Of a stretch of 64,000 nt of DNA, positions 24,541 to 34,987 are shown one piece after another. The notes below the pieces were generated by a model that was given only the letters and a program-made list of their open reading frames with translations, was not told the origin of the DNA and searched no databases. The stretch lies in NCBI GenBank assembly GCA_946406115.1, contig OX291548.1, forward strand, positions 6,684,373 to 6,748,372, given 5' to 3'. Made by a program: the position numbers and the translations under genes. This stretch comes from Apoda limacodes. Taxonomy: Eukaryota > Arthropoda > Insecta > Lepidoptera > Limacodidae. The first letter of the stretch is position 1, and each line of letters starts with the position of its first letter.

Positions 24541-26251
24541 TTAAAAAAAGAAAAAATATATTATAGTAAGTAAAAACAAAAAAACGATAAACGGTAAAGA
24601 AATTCGATTTAAGTACTCTTGTACTGAAATCGAACAAATAATTCCAAAGACTTTTGTACCGTCGACCCTATTCATATCAGTGTTCTAAAGTGAGTTGAAT
24701 AGAAACTTTAGCTATACCTCGAGCTTGTTATGCAAATCAGAAAAAGTTTTGTTTCTGCACCTGTTATCAAAACTTTGTTATAACATCAGGGACAAGTATT
24801 TAAATATATATTGAGATGTCAACAAAATATTAAATTATAATAATTTTGATAACTTTTGAGTTTGATAAAACGCTTTGTAACAACAGACTTTGTTTTAATC
24901 AACAGTCACCAAAAACAGTTGCCATGTTGTAGATAGATATTATTCATTGTGCATGTAGGTATGTGGAAATATTAGTGTGTTAATGTTTATGTTCTGTATG
25001 CAATGTATATATATAGTTTTTCTTTGCCTTTAGTTGTTTTTCAACTTAAGAATCTTACAGTCATCAAAATCAGTCTCACAGTTACATACCTATATTATAG
25101 TTGAATTTAATTAATAACGTATACCTACTTTAACAATTAAATGCAATTGTATTACATATTTTAGTTCAAATATTGCCAAATTATTATGAAAGTCATCCGA
25201 ATATAACATTAGTTATGCAGTTATTATTTTAATAACCATTAACCATTTATATTTACAGTTACTTATGAATTATGTTTGACGCCTTATGTTTATAAGTATC
25301 TAAAATCTATGAAACCTAACTTTGACTACCCATTTAATTTATGCGTTGCAAAAAAATTAATTCGCTGCCAGTTTATTTTATTGAATACAACTGCTACTGT
25401 TTTTAGTCGCCCGCAAAATGATTATCTAAAATTTACGTAGTAATATTTACTTGGGAAAATATTTTGGCCTTCTTGCAAGAAATAATATACATTAAATTTA
25501 ATAATTTTATCATTTTCCTAATGTTTAAAAAACGTTAAATACAACCATACGCACGATTTTATCGAATAACATTAACAAGAATCTAATCTGATATTTAACA
25601 CTGAATAATTAACACGAAAATATTTTTATACTACTAAGGTGACACGTGGTCTATATGTCAGCCCTTAACTGAAAACTCAATTTAATTTGTTATGCTAATC
25701 AAATGCTAATCGAATCAATCGATAACAATTATATTTCAATAATACATCAATTATAAAAAATAGACAAAACAATATTAATGTGTCCTTACTACATATTTGC
25801 TTTTTAAATATTGGCTGACGAAATGTGAACCTGATCTACTTACTACTCAGCCATTACAAACTTCTAAGTGCTGTTAGGAGGCGCTAGTAAGTTTTCAAGT
25901 TGCTCTAAATCGCCTCGAGGGATAGAATTTACATTAACGCTATCCTTTGCTTGCGATATATTCTGAATATATATGACATCTCGCTCTGCCTTTTTGGAAA
26001 ATTATGTACTCAAGTGTTTCTAATAAAGACAATATGTAAATCATAATTTCGTATCATTGACATACTTACTTATCTGCTTCCATTGCTTTGTATGAGCCTT
26101 TTTTTATGCAAACCATAACTTAAAATCATCCATACATTTAGCCACTTGCATGTAATGGGACCCCCTATTATTAAGTATATATATATGATTTTGTATTCCC
26201 CTAAAAATATTACAACAACAATTGTGAAGAGCCTAGTGCAAGTGTGAATCT
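24541..26251. other. AT-rich intergenic DNA
   Basis: I see no gene or named repeat. Very AT-rich, with short (TA)n tracts at 25007-25018 and 26175-26187. Confidence 0.45.
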
Positions 26252-26640
26252 AAAAATCGGCCAAGTGCGAGTTGGACTCGCGCACGAAGGGTTCAGTACC
26301 ATTATCTATACAAAATCACGTTTGTTGTATGGGAGTCCCCCTTAAATATTTGTTTTATTTTAATTAAGTTATTGTTTTTTAAAGTGACTATGACTAAATA
26401 TTCTGTAAATATTTTAAGTATCTACCTGTTGCCGTTATCAATATCGAGCAAATAAATCATGTTTGTTTTATCATGGGAGCCTAAATATTTATTTTATTTT
26501 GTTTTTTCGTATTTGTTGTTATAGCGGCAACAGAAATACATCGTCTGTGAAAATTTCAACTCTCTTACTATCACGGTCCATGAGATTTAGCCTGGTGCCA
26601 GACGGACGGACGGACAGACAGACAGCGAAGTCTTAGTAAA
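26252..26640 (+). repeat. GGTTCCGTACC-family repeat, copy 3 (plus)
   Basis: It starts AAAATCGGCCAAGTGCGAGT and then GGGTTCAGTACCATTATCTA. The GGAC/AGAC tract is at 26600-26625. It stops after 'gcgaagtcttagtaaa', so the terminal GGTACGGAACC end is absent. Confidence 0.85.
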
Positions 26641-26769
26641 AACGTCAAATCGATTAGCTTTTGACAGTCTACTTGTTGCCCACATAGGCATTTCCGAAAA
26701 AACGCCACCGCACCAGGTCCTGCTTTGTTATCTATAAATGTATTTACGTTAAAATCACTATTTATTCAG

Positions 26770-28026
26770 GATTCGAGAGTTTAAGCCACGGAAAACGAAA
26801 GTAAACTGGGTTTTCTTAGTGGTAAGACTTGTGTCTTTGTGGGGTTGGATCGGACTAAGTTTTCCCGTCCCTAGTCAGAGACCTTGGACAGAGTGATCTC
26901 GATTTGAGAGACAAGTTCTCCACGCTTTTCCTGCACAGCGGAACGATGGATGCTTGCACGACCCTTGTAATAAGCGTTTCCAATACTGTCATCTGCAGAG
27001 CAATGTATGTTATTAATTTCCAACATGTCAGTGATATGCAGTTAAAACAGCGTAGAAGAGCTGTCTTGTGAGACACCGGCATTAATGTGTATGCTATAAG
27101 AGCAACTACCGTCAACTACGGCTCGTATGCGTACGCCGGACAAAAAGCTAGCCACACATTTGCACAAACCTTCGGGCACTCCGTAGATGGCAACTTTTGT
27201 AGAAGACCCCGGTGCCAGACCTGATCGAAACCTTCGCTATGTCCAGGCTACACACCAGTAAGCGACCAGATAGCACGACTCCCAAAAGGCTAACTCACAA
27301 GTCGCCCACCTATTTTGCCGATGAATTTAGGTCTGGCAGTTGCTTTCTTACTCAACCTCGAGGCAGCATTAAATTTGCGTTTTAACTCAGAAATATGGAG
27401 TACTTATTATTACGAGCCGTGGTCCAAGTCTCATACGCAGTTTGCTTCAGAATTTTAACTACTCCGCAGGACCTATTGAACCACGTTTTCTGATGCCGGA
27501 AGCTCTAACGGGTTAGGAATCAGACATTCCATACCAGCAAAGATTGTCTCAGTGACTGCAGCTGCCTCTAAGGGGACGATGCATACAATTCTCGCAATCC
27601 ATCCCATTCTGAAGACTTATAATACCCCACACGTCGCCAATTAATTGGCCCAGGTATATTGGGTTGTGTGCATGACACTTAAGTCCGAATGAGACAGTGG
27701 TCCAAGGAGCGAAGAGGCGTATCCACCAAGGCGAAATATCCGTCCAGACGTGTGGTCAGTAGAAGGTAAGGAGCTCGTATCGTCCTCTATATCTGGTGTT
27801 CTCGTTGGAGAAAGTACCAGCTGAGAGAATCCATAGGTCAGAGAAAATTCATGAGCAGATATCTCTACGTAGTTATTGTTTCGAGAACGGAGCCATTCAT
27901 GATTATGGGCGTTAAAGTCTCCCAAAATAACTAGTTCTGCTGTGGGATATTGCTCTAGAACTTCGTCAGTCGTCAAACTGTGCGTGAAGAGTCGACCTAC
28001 GTCCGTGTCATCTCTATGAGACTTGT
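26770..28026 (-). pseudogene. LINE copy, truncated with a ~630-bp internal deletion
   Basis: On the minus strand this copy starts at 28026, equivalent to LINE position ~40711, and runs through the endonuclease segment (LEQYPTAELVILGDFNAHNH at 27930-27970) to about 27262. There it jumps from the equivalent of 41527 to that of 42155, removing the first half of the reverse transcriptase. It then follows the AFD-to-YADD region and stops near the equivalent of 42640. The open pieces (27641-27976 and 26855-27115) lie in different frames, with stops and frameshifts between. It lacks 5' UTR, C-terminus, 3' UTR and poly(A). It sits between two GGTTCCGTACC-family copies. Confidence 0.9.
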
Positions 28027-28470
28027 AGATTGTTTTTAAATATTTCCTTTACTATTAACAGTTTCACAGAAGTAAATTTAAATTCTTTTTGCGAAATAAA
28101 TGTCTTGAAGCTTAAACAATAAGTCTGCTTAGGGGCTTATTTTTACTTTATACGTTTTTAGTAGTTTTAAAGCCGAATTATGTTTTTATTTTTAATTTTT
28201 AGTTGCCTACTGTTAAACAAATATAATCTAAGTTGAACATTGTTAAATTTTTCTTCGGACCCTAAATAACAAAAAGAGAAAAGAAAGAACTGCAAGATTT
28301 CTGTTTTTTTCTTTCATCTACATACCTTACCCTAAAAATTAATAATTAAAAATACATGAGGAAACTATAAGCGCTCAAATTACTTTTAAAGGTTGGCTAC
28401 GCCTAAAATTGCATGCGGGTGTCTACGGCTTTCTACAGGTTTGTGTTTCCGCACGGAATTTATTAACATT
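28027..28470. other. AT-rich intergenic DNA
   Basis: Nothing recognised. Confidence 0.45.
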
Positions 28471-28878
28471 AAAAAAATCAGCCAAGTGCGAATTGGACTC
28501 GCGCACGAAGGGTTCCGTACCATTATCTATAAAAACGGCAAAAAAATCACGTTCGCTGTATGGGAAATTGCCCCCCTTAAATATTTGTTTTATTTTAATT
28601 TAATTATTTATTTTTAAAGTGACTATATAAATAAATATTTTAAGTGTCTACCTGTTGCCGTTATCAATATCGAGCAAAAACGAGCAAAAAAAATCTCGTT
28701 CTGTTTTTTAGTATTTGTTGTTACATCGGCAACAGAAATACATCTTCTGTAAAAATTTCAACTGTCTAACTATCACGGTTCATGAGATACAGTCTGGTGA
28801 CAAACGGTTGGATGGACGAACGGACAGCGGAGTCTTAGTAATAGGGTTTCGCTAATTACCCTTTGGACGGAACCCTTG
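28471..28878 (+). repeat. GGTTCCGTACC-family repeat, copy 4 (plus)
   Basis: Both ends are present: AAAATCAGCCAAGTGCGAAT then AGGGTTCCGTACCATTATCT, and at the end AATTACCCTTTGGACGGAAC. ORFs at 28393-28617 and 28409-28603 arise from this repeat. Confidence 0.85.
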
Positions 28879-29086
28879 AAACAACATAACTGAGATCCTC
28901 CTCCTTTTTGGAGTCGGCTAGAAATGTGGTAAAAAGGGGTGTAAAGGACTTGCGAGGAACATAATGAGTCACTCGCTTCTCAATCACTTTGTATATATAT
29001 AATATAACAATAACATAAATTTAAATTTGCAATCCCTGACAAAATACATGCTTGTACTTTTAAATAAACTTGCTGTTTCTGAAAAT

Positions 29087-29216
29087 AATTTCCCCGGCGG
29101 GAGCGGCGCGCGGGCGGCGGCGATGCGGCGGCGTCAGGTAAAAGTACAGTAATGTACAGAAGCTTATTAGATACGTGACCGGAATCGTTTACAAATTGTA
29201 TTTACGACTACGCCTG
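29087..29216 (+). repeat. GC-rich dispersed repeat, copy A
   Basis: It holds a burst of G and C at 29091-29136 (GGAGCGGCGCGCGGGCGGCG), striking in this AT-rich window. It is followed by 'ttattagatacgtgaccgga' and 'aaattgtatttacg'. The second part recurs in diverged form at 47350-47415. Confidence 0.6.
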
Positions 29217-29370
29217 TCTACTTCGTCTATTGCTTAATATCGAGTTTATTGTTCTGTTCAAGGTAAATTCTATAATAAATTTGTCTGCCATATAAAACGT
29301 ATAATAATGAAAAGTACTATGTTGCTATCTACCTGTAAAGATATGATCAGAAACATTTTGAGATCAATGA

Positions 29371-29530
29371 GTCCCTCGCAGCCTAGTTGGTAGTGTGGCT
29401 AGTTGCTGCGCAGAGGGTGTGGGTTCGATTCCCGCACTGGACAAACATATATATGATTACCATTTGTGTTTGTCTTGAGTCTGGGTGTATTTAGGTATGA
29501 TATGTATGTATTTACAAAAAAAACTGGTTG
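29371..29530 (+). mobile_element. tRNA-like SINE, copy 1 (head)
   Basis: A pol III-type promoter is visible: the A box in AGCCTAGTTGGTAGTGTGGC at 29380-29399 and the B box GGTTCGATTCC at 29422-29432. The body blocks CTTGAGTCTGGGTGTATTTA and GTATGTATTTACAAAAA follow. It ends in an A-run near 29526. It belongs with the copies at 30052, 31311, 51991 and 53005. Confidence 0.8.
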
Positions 29531-29548
29531 CACTCTGAGAGTGCCGGC

Positions 29549-29581
29549 AGAAGTGAAAACATACTAGCTATTTTCACTTCT
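29549..29581. repeat. Short perfect hairpin
   Basis: AGAAGTGAAAA and TTTTCACTTCT form 11-bp arms around an 11-bp loop, immediately downstream of the SINE. Confidence 0.7.
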
Positions 29582-29620
29582 ATCACTTATTTATAAATAT
29601 CTATTTAGTATAAATAATAA

Positions 29621-29848
29621 TGTTTATTTATTTCCTTTTTTGACGTAGTATATTTGACATCTCAATCTGTCATAGAATTAAAATCTCATAATCCAACCTC
29701 ACTGTACTGCTCATAATCACCATATAATAAAAAAAATGTTTGTTTATTTACATTTTTGGCGTAGTATATTTGACATCTCAATCTGTCATAGAATTAAAAT
29801 CCCATATCCAACCTCCCTGTACTACTCATAATCGCCATATACTAAAAT
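29621..29848. repeat. Tandem duplication A, two ~116-bp units
   Basis: Units at 29621-29736 and 29737-29848 share 'cgtagtatatttgacatctc', 'aatctgtcatagaattaaaa' and 'ccaacctc(a/c)ctgtact' with few differences, so the duplication is fairly recent. Confidence 0.85.
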
Positions 29849-30000
29849 ATGGCGTGGCATTATGGTTTCCGTCTTACGAATTTTCGATCAGCCTGCGCGA
29901 TTTTATAATTTTTTACCCATAGCAATTATGGCGTGGCATTATGATTTCCGTCTTTCGAATTTTCGATCAGCCTGCGCGAGCTTATCATTTTTACCCATAC
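29849..30000. repeat. Tandem duplication B, two ~79-bp units
   Basis: Units at 29849-29926 and 29928-30000 share ATGGCGTGGCATTATG, 'tttccgtctt', and 'gaattttcgatcagcctgcg'. It directly follows duplication A, giving an AABB arrangement. Confidence 0.85.
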
Positions 30001-30051
30001 CAAAACAGTGCACAACACTGCTAAAGAAGTTTTCAGTTTAAAAAAGTAATA

Positions 30052-30165
30052 TATATCTATTTATATCCGTTGTCTGGTATCCATAAGAAAAGCTTTGCTT
30101 ACTTTAGGCCCAGACGGCGCTGTGTGTAATGTTAAAAAATATTTAATAATTTAATTTAATTTAAT
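30052..30165 (+). mobile_element. tRNA-like SINE, copy 2 (3' half)
   Basis: It carries TATCCGTTGTCTGGTATCCA, 'agctttgcttactttaggcc' and 'cagacggcgctgtgtgtaat', the 3' half of the family, and ends in AT-rich tail repeats (TTTAATTTAATTTAAT). Confidence 0.75.
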
Positions 30166-30317
30166 GATCACGTTATGTAATTAAACATTTTCATTTTTGA
30201 CTAACGATAGATACACCAATTAAGTTTCAACATGGTCATTAACAAGTTTTCACAATTACTTTTCTTGTTGTGCTATTTAGGGTGCACTAATCTGCCTCGT
30301 CTCAACAAAGTAACAGA

Positions 30318-30489
30318 ATGACTTAATTTTCTTAATAGATGGACACCATTTCTTCTTCATCCCGCTCGAATCGAATCGATCGTTATCGAATTGGAGCCAC
30401 CTCTGACAACATTTTTCCGCAAGACACCATGGAGTACATTGAAAGAAGAAAGAGTGATTTTTTGTGATGGTGATACTTTTGGCAAGTGA
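30318..30489 (+). other. Unidentified coding-like stretch (possible exon)
   Basis: A frame from about 30318 to the TGA at 30487 reads RWTPFLLHPARIESIVIELE and continues to VIFCDGDTFGK. Its codon usage is unusually balanced for this AT-rich region. It is preceded by a pyrimidine-rich TTAATTTTCTTAATAG and followed by CAAGTGAGT, both acceptable splice-site matches. A second frame (MDTISSSSRSNRID..., 42 codons) is also open. I do not recognise either protein. It could be a host exon, a decayed transposon ORF or chance. Confidence 0.2.
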
Positions 30490-31310
30490 GTAGTTGGAAG
30501 GACATAGAATAAATTTTATACCGGTCTATTAAGGGCTTTCTGTAAGAATCTCACACAATTGTACATACATATCATATGCCTTAATAAATGGCGCATCCAA
30601 AGAAGTATAAACTTCTATGTTCCACGACAGCGATATCATTCTAAGTGCTCTGAATATTTAAGAAAGTAAGTTCACTCATGCTTTTAACAACTTCTACCAA
30701 GGGGTCCTATCAAAACTTGACCTGATTTACATATCACATGCGATACACAAACAACTTTGAGCTTTCTCAGGAAGTTTCAGTTGACATCAGAATATTTACA
30801 TTTACCTACGTACGTTTTACTCATGAATTATATATTGACTTGAAGAGAAACTGAAACTTTGTTTTGGTTTTGCGTGTGACGTATGGAAATTGATGAAAAT
30901 TTATACGGGCTTTTAATATTGGTTGAAATGTTGTTTACCGCTACTATAGATTCTTAAAGAAACGGAATTAAATTTTTGCCCCATCATAATATTTTGCTGA
31001 GCCAGGACAACTGCCTTAATTTTCTAATAGACTCTGGGTACTTTGCCTATAGTTTACCAGGACGAAATTTTTCACCGTTCATGCAACCCGTCTTTTTGAA
31101 GGAACTTTGAACTTCATCTACTGGTGGACCTGCTTGCCTACTGACTTGTGCAAAAAGTTTGTACTATAAAACAGTGTATACCCAACTTCATTTAAATTTA
31201 AGAAACAGCTGAGTGTTAGTGAGCTGAGAGCTAATGGCAAAAGATATTGATCTTCATAAATACATTTCCACCCTGTATGATTATTTTTTAAAATTATAAA
31301 TGTCCATATA
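30490..31310. other. Intergenic DNA
   Basis: I see no supported feature. The minus ORF at 31118-31384 overlaps the next SINE and is not a gene. Confidence 0.45.
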
Positions 31311-31505
31311 CTCCCTCGTAGCCTAGTCGGTACTGTGACCGGCTGCTGTGCTGAGGATGTAGGTTCGGTTCCCGCACTAGACAAACATTTATGTTATAAA
31401 CATTTATGTTCATCTTGAGTCTGGGTGTATTCATGTATGTATTTACAAAAAAAAGAGATATATATATCTATTTGTAACCGTTGTCTGGTGGTTTTGCTTG
31501 ATTTA
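31311..31505 (+). mobile_element. tRNA-like SINE, copy 3
   Basis: CTCCCTCGTAGCCTAGTCGG at 31311 holds the A box and GGTTCGGTTCCC at 31362-31373 the B box. Then come CATCTTGAGTCTGGGTGTAT, GTATGTATTTACAAAAA and 'taaccgttgtctggtg'. The 3' end is truncated before the 'ggccagacggcgctg' block present in copies 2 and 4. Confidence 0.8.
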
Positions 31506-31759
31506 GTGAATCCGTGAACTAAGTTGGCCTTTAATAAGTCGAATACGTTGTAAATTAAAGCGCGCTTTAAAGTAACTAGCGGCATAATAAAATAAACATT
31601 TCAAAGTTATATTTTCCTGTAATGCTGACTGATGTTATTGTATTGCTGTATAATTGCAAAACAAATTCTACGTTTAAGTTTTTTTTTATGAGCGTGGTTT
31701 TAAATGTTTTTTATAATATATTTTTTAGTCTTGATATGTATAACTTTGTTACATAAACT

Positions 31760-31990
31760 AATCAGTAGCCAAATCTTTGATGGCATGGGGCATCTATGGG
31801 GCAATCCAACAGACTCTAATCGTGTGTTCATTATACAAGAGAGGGGTCTTCGCAAACTGGCGGGTTCAAAACCTCGCTATTCATACAGAGAAAGAACTAT
31901 TTTAAAAATAAGGTATAGTGACACATTACTCTCAAAATGTGTTTGATATTATAACGTACACTCGACGCATCAGAAACACCTGTAAACACG
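31760..31990 (+). pseudogene. LINE reverse transcriptase C-terminal fragment (different family)
   Basis: The plus frame (31704-31946) includes GHLWGNPTDSNRVFIIQERG, LRKLAGSKPRYSYRE, then LKIRYSDTLLSKCV. A +1 shift continues as VFDIITYTRRIR. WGN-(S/P)-TDxNRVFxxQKRxxR followed by an aromatic/Lys-rich stretch is the conserved region after the RT domain of CR1/Jockey-type LINEs. It differs from the equivalent part of the 39743 LINE. No RT core is found upstream, so it is a 5'-truncated, frameshifted remnant. Confidence 0.7.
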
Positions 31991-32487
31991 TCTACAACGT
32001 GTGCCACGACGGCTGGCGTTCCTGGGTAAAAATCCGCGTGTTAAAGGTCCAGATTATTAAGAGCACCTGCCCGTCGACCAAAAAAACGAACTCTCGGATC
32101 AGAAATTTGGTCACCGGCTAAAAGGGCTTTTACTAACTCAATCACTATATTCTGTCTGTCTGTCAGTGAACACGTTTGACATTTTTAATATTTAATTTTG
32201 TTTGGCATTTTATTGTTTTTTTGTTTTGACATTTAAATTTTGTCATTTTTTAAATCATTGAATGAATATTGCTTTTATTTATTGTTGTGTTTATTTTTAA
32301 TCGATGAAGTTCTATCTTAGAATATTTCTAAGCCTCTTTTATTTTTCTCTCGATATTTTATAATTTTTTTAACTTGACGATCTTTTTGTGAATTGATTAT
32401 GTACATTTTATGACATTATGTTATTTTTAAAAAGAAATAAATGACCTTTTAACTCATCACTCCATACATAGTTCTTTATTTAAGGAT
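31991..32487. other. Intergenic DNA
   Basis: A 67-residue ORF at 31918-32121 continues past the LINE fragment (TCKHVYNVCHDGWRSW) and may be part of the same decayed element. The remainder is AT-rich with nothing recognised. Confidence 0.4.
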
Positions 32488-32982
32488 GAGCTCTGCGACA
32501 GCTGTCATTGGAATCGAGTCTAACAAATTTCGTATTTTCAGACGTAAATGTATGCGTGACACTAATATACTTACTTTATTGTTGCGTGCGCAAAAAAGGA
32601 GACTTTCCACGGGTTGTCTTAACCACAAAGTATTAGTTGTTAATTTTGCAAATAAACTCAATCGAAAAATAGTTAGTTTATACATTTAAATAAAGGATTA
32701 ACGCTTTATATATAGGTATATAAACATGCACGTCGCCTTTTTTGTTTTTATTCTTCCGATAGCGTTTAATTCGAGAGTTTTTGTGCCCACGGCCGCCGAA
32801 AAGGTCGCTGAATATGTGATTGAAAGCGGTAAGGGGACAGAGGAAGAAGACTTTATTTTATTTTTCAATAAAAAATATGTTTAAACCCATATAATAATAT
32901 CAATAATATTTGGCAAATATAATCGATTATCAACATCTTCCTAGTACTAGGCTTGTAACTCTGACAGCTGTCGCAGAACTCT
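32488..32982. repeat. Inverted-repeat pair bounding ~495 bp
   Basis: GAGCTCTGCGACAGCTGTCA at 32488-32507 is matched at 19 of 20 positions by the reverse complement of 32963-32982. The GACAGCTGTC core is palindromic in itself. The pair could be terminal inverted repeats of a small DNA element or two copies of a shorter repeat. It encloses the small secreted-protein candidate at 32726. Confidence 0.6.
32726..32884 (+). CDS. Candidate small secreted protein or first coding exon
   Basis: A 52-codon frame starts with a signal-peptide-like MHVAFFVFILPIAFNS. A possible cleavage lies near residues 15-16, followed by a hydrophilic, acidic segment (VPTAAEKVAEYVIESG, then GTEEED). A TATA-like tract lies directly upstream at 32706-32722. 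Codon 35 contains AGCG|GTAAGG, a good splice donor at 32828/32829. If used, the first exon would encode 34 residues plus one base and could join in phase to 33316-33363, which is flanked by TTCCAG and GTAAAC and stays open for 16 codons (ASRELSKLQSQDLTQT). I could not find a convincing third exon. The frame lies inside the inverted-repeat pair, so a transposon origin is possible. Family unknown. Confidence 0.3.
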   Translation: MHVAFFVFILPIAFNSRVFVPTAAEKVAEYVIESGKGTEEEDFILFFNKKYV

Positions 32983-33315
32983 AGCTATATTTTACAAGGG
33001 ATAGCGATAACACGACACAATTTTTCCTTTGGTTCATTTACATTGTACAGATCTCATTATCACGTTACTTATCACATCACATAGGTGGCGCTGTTTGAAC
33101 TACAATTTTGTGAACTTATTTTTTATTTCATGTACACAATTATAGGACTCTTACAATATATATACAATACAAAAATAACAATATACATAGGTCAAGCTTA
33201 TCTCTAGTTGAGATCTCTTATAGCTAACTCAAGAAAGTGAGAGCTGTATAAAGTAACAATTGATTATTGCGTTATCACCGAGTTCTGAGCTTCCCTGAAA
33301 ATTTGAGTGTTCCAG

Positions 33316-33363
33316 CCAGTCGGGAACTATCGAAATTACAATCGCAAGATTTGACCCAAACAG
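33316..33363 (+). other. Possible second exon of the 32726 candidate
   Basis: These 48 bases are bounded by an AG acceptor (TGTTCCAG) and a GTAAAC donor after CAAACAG. With one base carried over from 32828 the frame is open throughout and leaves the exon in the same phase. The upstream pyrimidine tract is weak. This is a hypothesis built on splice signals only. Confidence 0.2.
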
Positions 33364-34590
33364 GTAAACCAATATAAGCGTTGTAAAAAAAACTGGGACT
33401 TTTGTTCCTGACGAACTATAAACGATAAGTCAAGATTGTGAATAGGAAGATTTTAAATGTATTTTTATACATTAAAATATTATCTTACCGTTACCATGAC
33501 CAAATATTTCAAAATTAAATCTAATTAACTTAATTTTTTGCTTTTGTTTTAGTAATTAATCATACATTTCAGGAGTATAGTTTTTCCATGAGCACTCTTC
33601 TTACTTTACACTTCAAAAAGAGACAAAGGAATTTGAAAAAAATAAAAAATATAAAGTTTTGTTTACGCAAGGTAAAACCTAATTTACTTCTCCAACGTAA
33701 TGAGAGCCTGAAGCTCATTTGTAAAATGGAGACAAAAATCGTAAAAACTTCCACGTCCTTAGTACCTTGACAAACATTGCTTATTTAATTTCGAACTTTA
33801 CCTTTGTTTTACTTCATCTAATTTTATTGTTAATGACATTGTGTCGTAAACTCTGTTACATTCGTGACTCAATGTTAATTTTACATCCTTGGATTTCCTG
33901 CAAAAAAAGAAACGAAAAAATTTGTTATAGTTTTCAGAGATTCATATAACTTTGAAAATTATTTAAATTAGGACTTGTCTTTTATTGTTTGAGCCAAAAA
34001 TATAACATTTGATATATGATATGTCTATTATAAGGCAGGTTAATAATCAAAGGATTTTACTATAGTATCTATGTATCCAAAACACAAACAAGAGCGCATA
34101 TTTTTGGGACAAAACCTAAACTAAAATAACCTTCAATTAGACAATTAATACTAAAACAATATTTTTGATGCTTTAAAAAATGTCGCAATGACGCAATTGT
34201 TGCTAAAATATCGGTTTTAAAGTCACAATTTACTGCTGTCAATTTTATTAAGTCGCCCTATCTCCATCGCGCGGTACGGTAAACATAGTCGCCCATTTAT
34301 TGGCATTACACCTGTAATGGAATGTGTTGGGGGTAGAAAATTCGATTAACCTCCGGATATTGAGGCGCGGCAGGGTTTTAAAAGATTTTGATGCACGGGA
34401 AATTACGTGACAGAATATTTTTCTGTATATAAGAGCTTTTTAGATAATTATAAGCCGTGGGTTTTCAATATTATCGAGACATTTTTAGGGTTCCGTAGTC
34501 AAATAAGATATATTCGTAGTTTTGAAATGTGCGTACGTCCGTCCGTATGTCAGTAATTTTATTAAGAAATCTATTTAGAGTACAGGAATG
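33364..34590. other. Intergenic DNA
   Basis: ORFs of about 60 residues on both strands at 33569-33949 are Lys/Leu/Phe-rich and overlap. The plus frame 33573-33770 lies between a CATTTCAG acceptor-like site and a stop, but its phase does not fit the exon at 33316. 'agggttccgta' at 34487-34498 is a fragment of the GGTTCCGTACC repeat end. Otherwise nothing is recognised. Confidence 0.4.
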
Positions 34591-34698
34591 AGGTATAGTT
34601 CGTGGCATGTAAGTTGAACCAGAATGGCGGACATATGTATTAACGAACCGAAATTGTCTACTACGCAGGTTCAACTTATGTGCCACGGTTCGTACCTT
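34591..34698. repeat. MITE-like hairpin, 108 bp
   Basis: The arms 34591-34620 and 34669-34698 are inverted repeats (about 23 of 30 matching), with CGTGGCATGTAAGTTGAACC on one side and GGTTCAACTTATGTGCCACG on the other. The loop is about 48 bp. The 71-residue minus ORF over it is spurious. Confidence 0.65.
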
Positions 34699-34985
34699 AA
34701 AAAGATACTGATTATAACATTTATAAAATAAAAAAGTTAGGGTACTATCCGCAGTTTATTTAAAATAGGGGCGAAAATTTGTTGTGTTGGGCTATTTACT
34801 GTGCAATGGTTAATTTAAAATTGATGTGAATAGTGTAGGAGTTTATTGTAAAGTTCAAGCTTGAAACTTAAATAGAGTAACTTATTATAAGCCCAATTTT
34901 ATTTGATGTTTATATTCAAGGTAAATTTATCAAAATCACTCTATTATTTTATTAGTCAAAGTAATATTTAAACTCTATACCTACT
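34699..34985. other. AT-rich intergenic DNA
   Basis: Nothing recognised. Confidence 0.45.
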
Positions 34986-34987
34986 GT

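Noticed and set aside
29371..29440. Possible tRNA gene (A box and a perfect B box)
   Set aside because: It cannot be folded into a proper cloverleaf by eye, and the same head with a shared downstream body recurs at 31311, so it is a SINE.
33573..33770. Possible third exon of the 32726 candidate
   Set aside because: An acceptor-like CATTTCAG precedes an open frame, but the phase left by 33316-33363 runs into a TAG after two codons.
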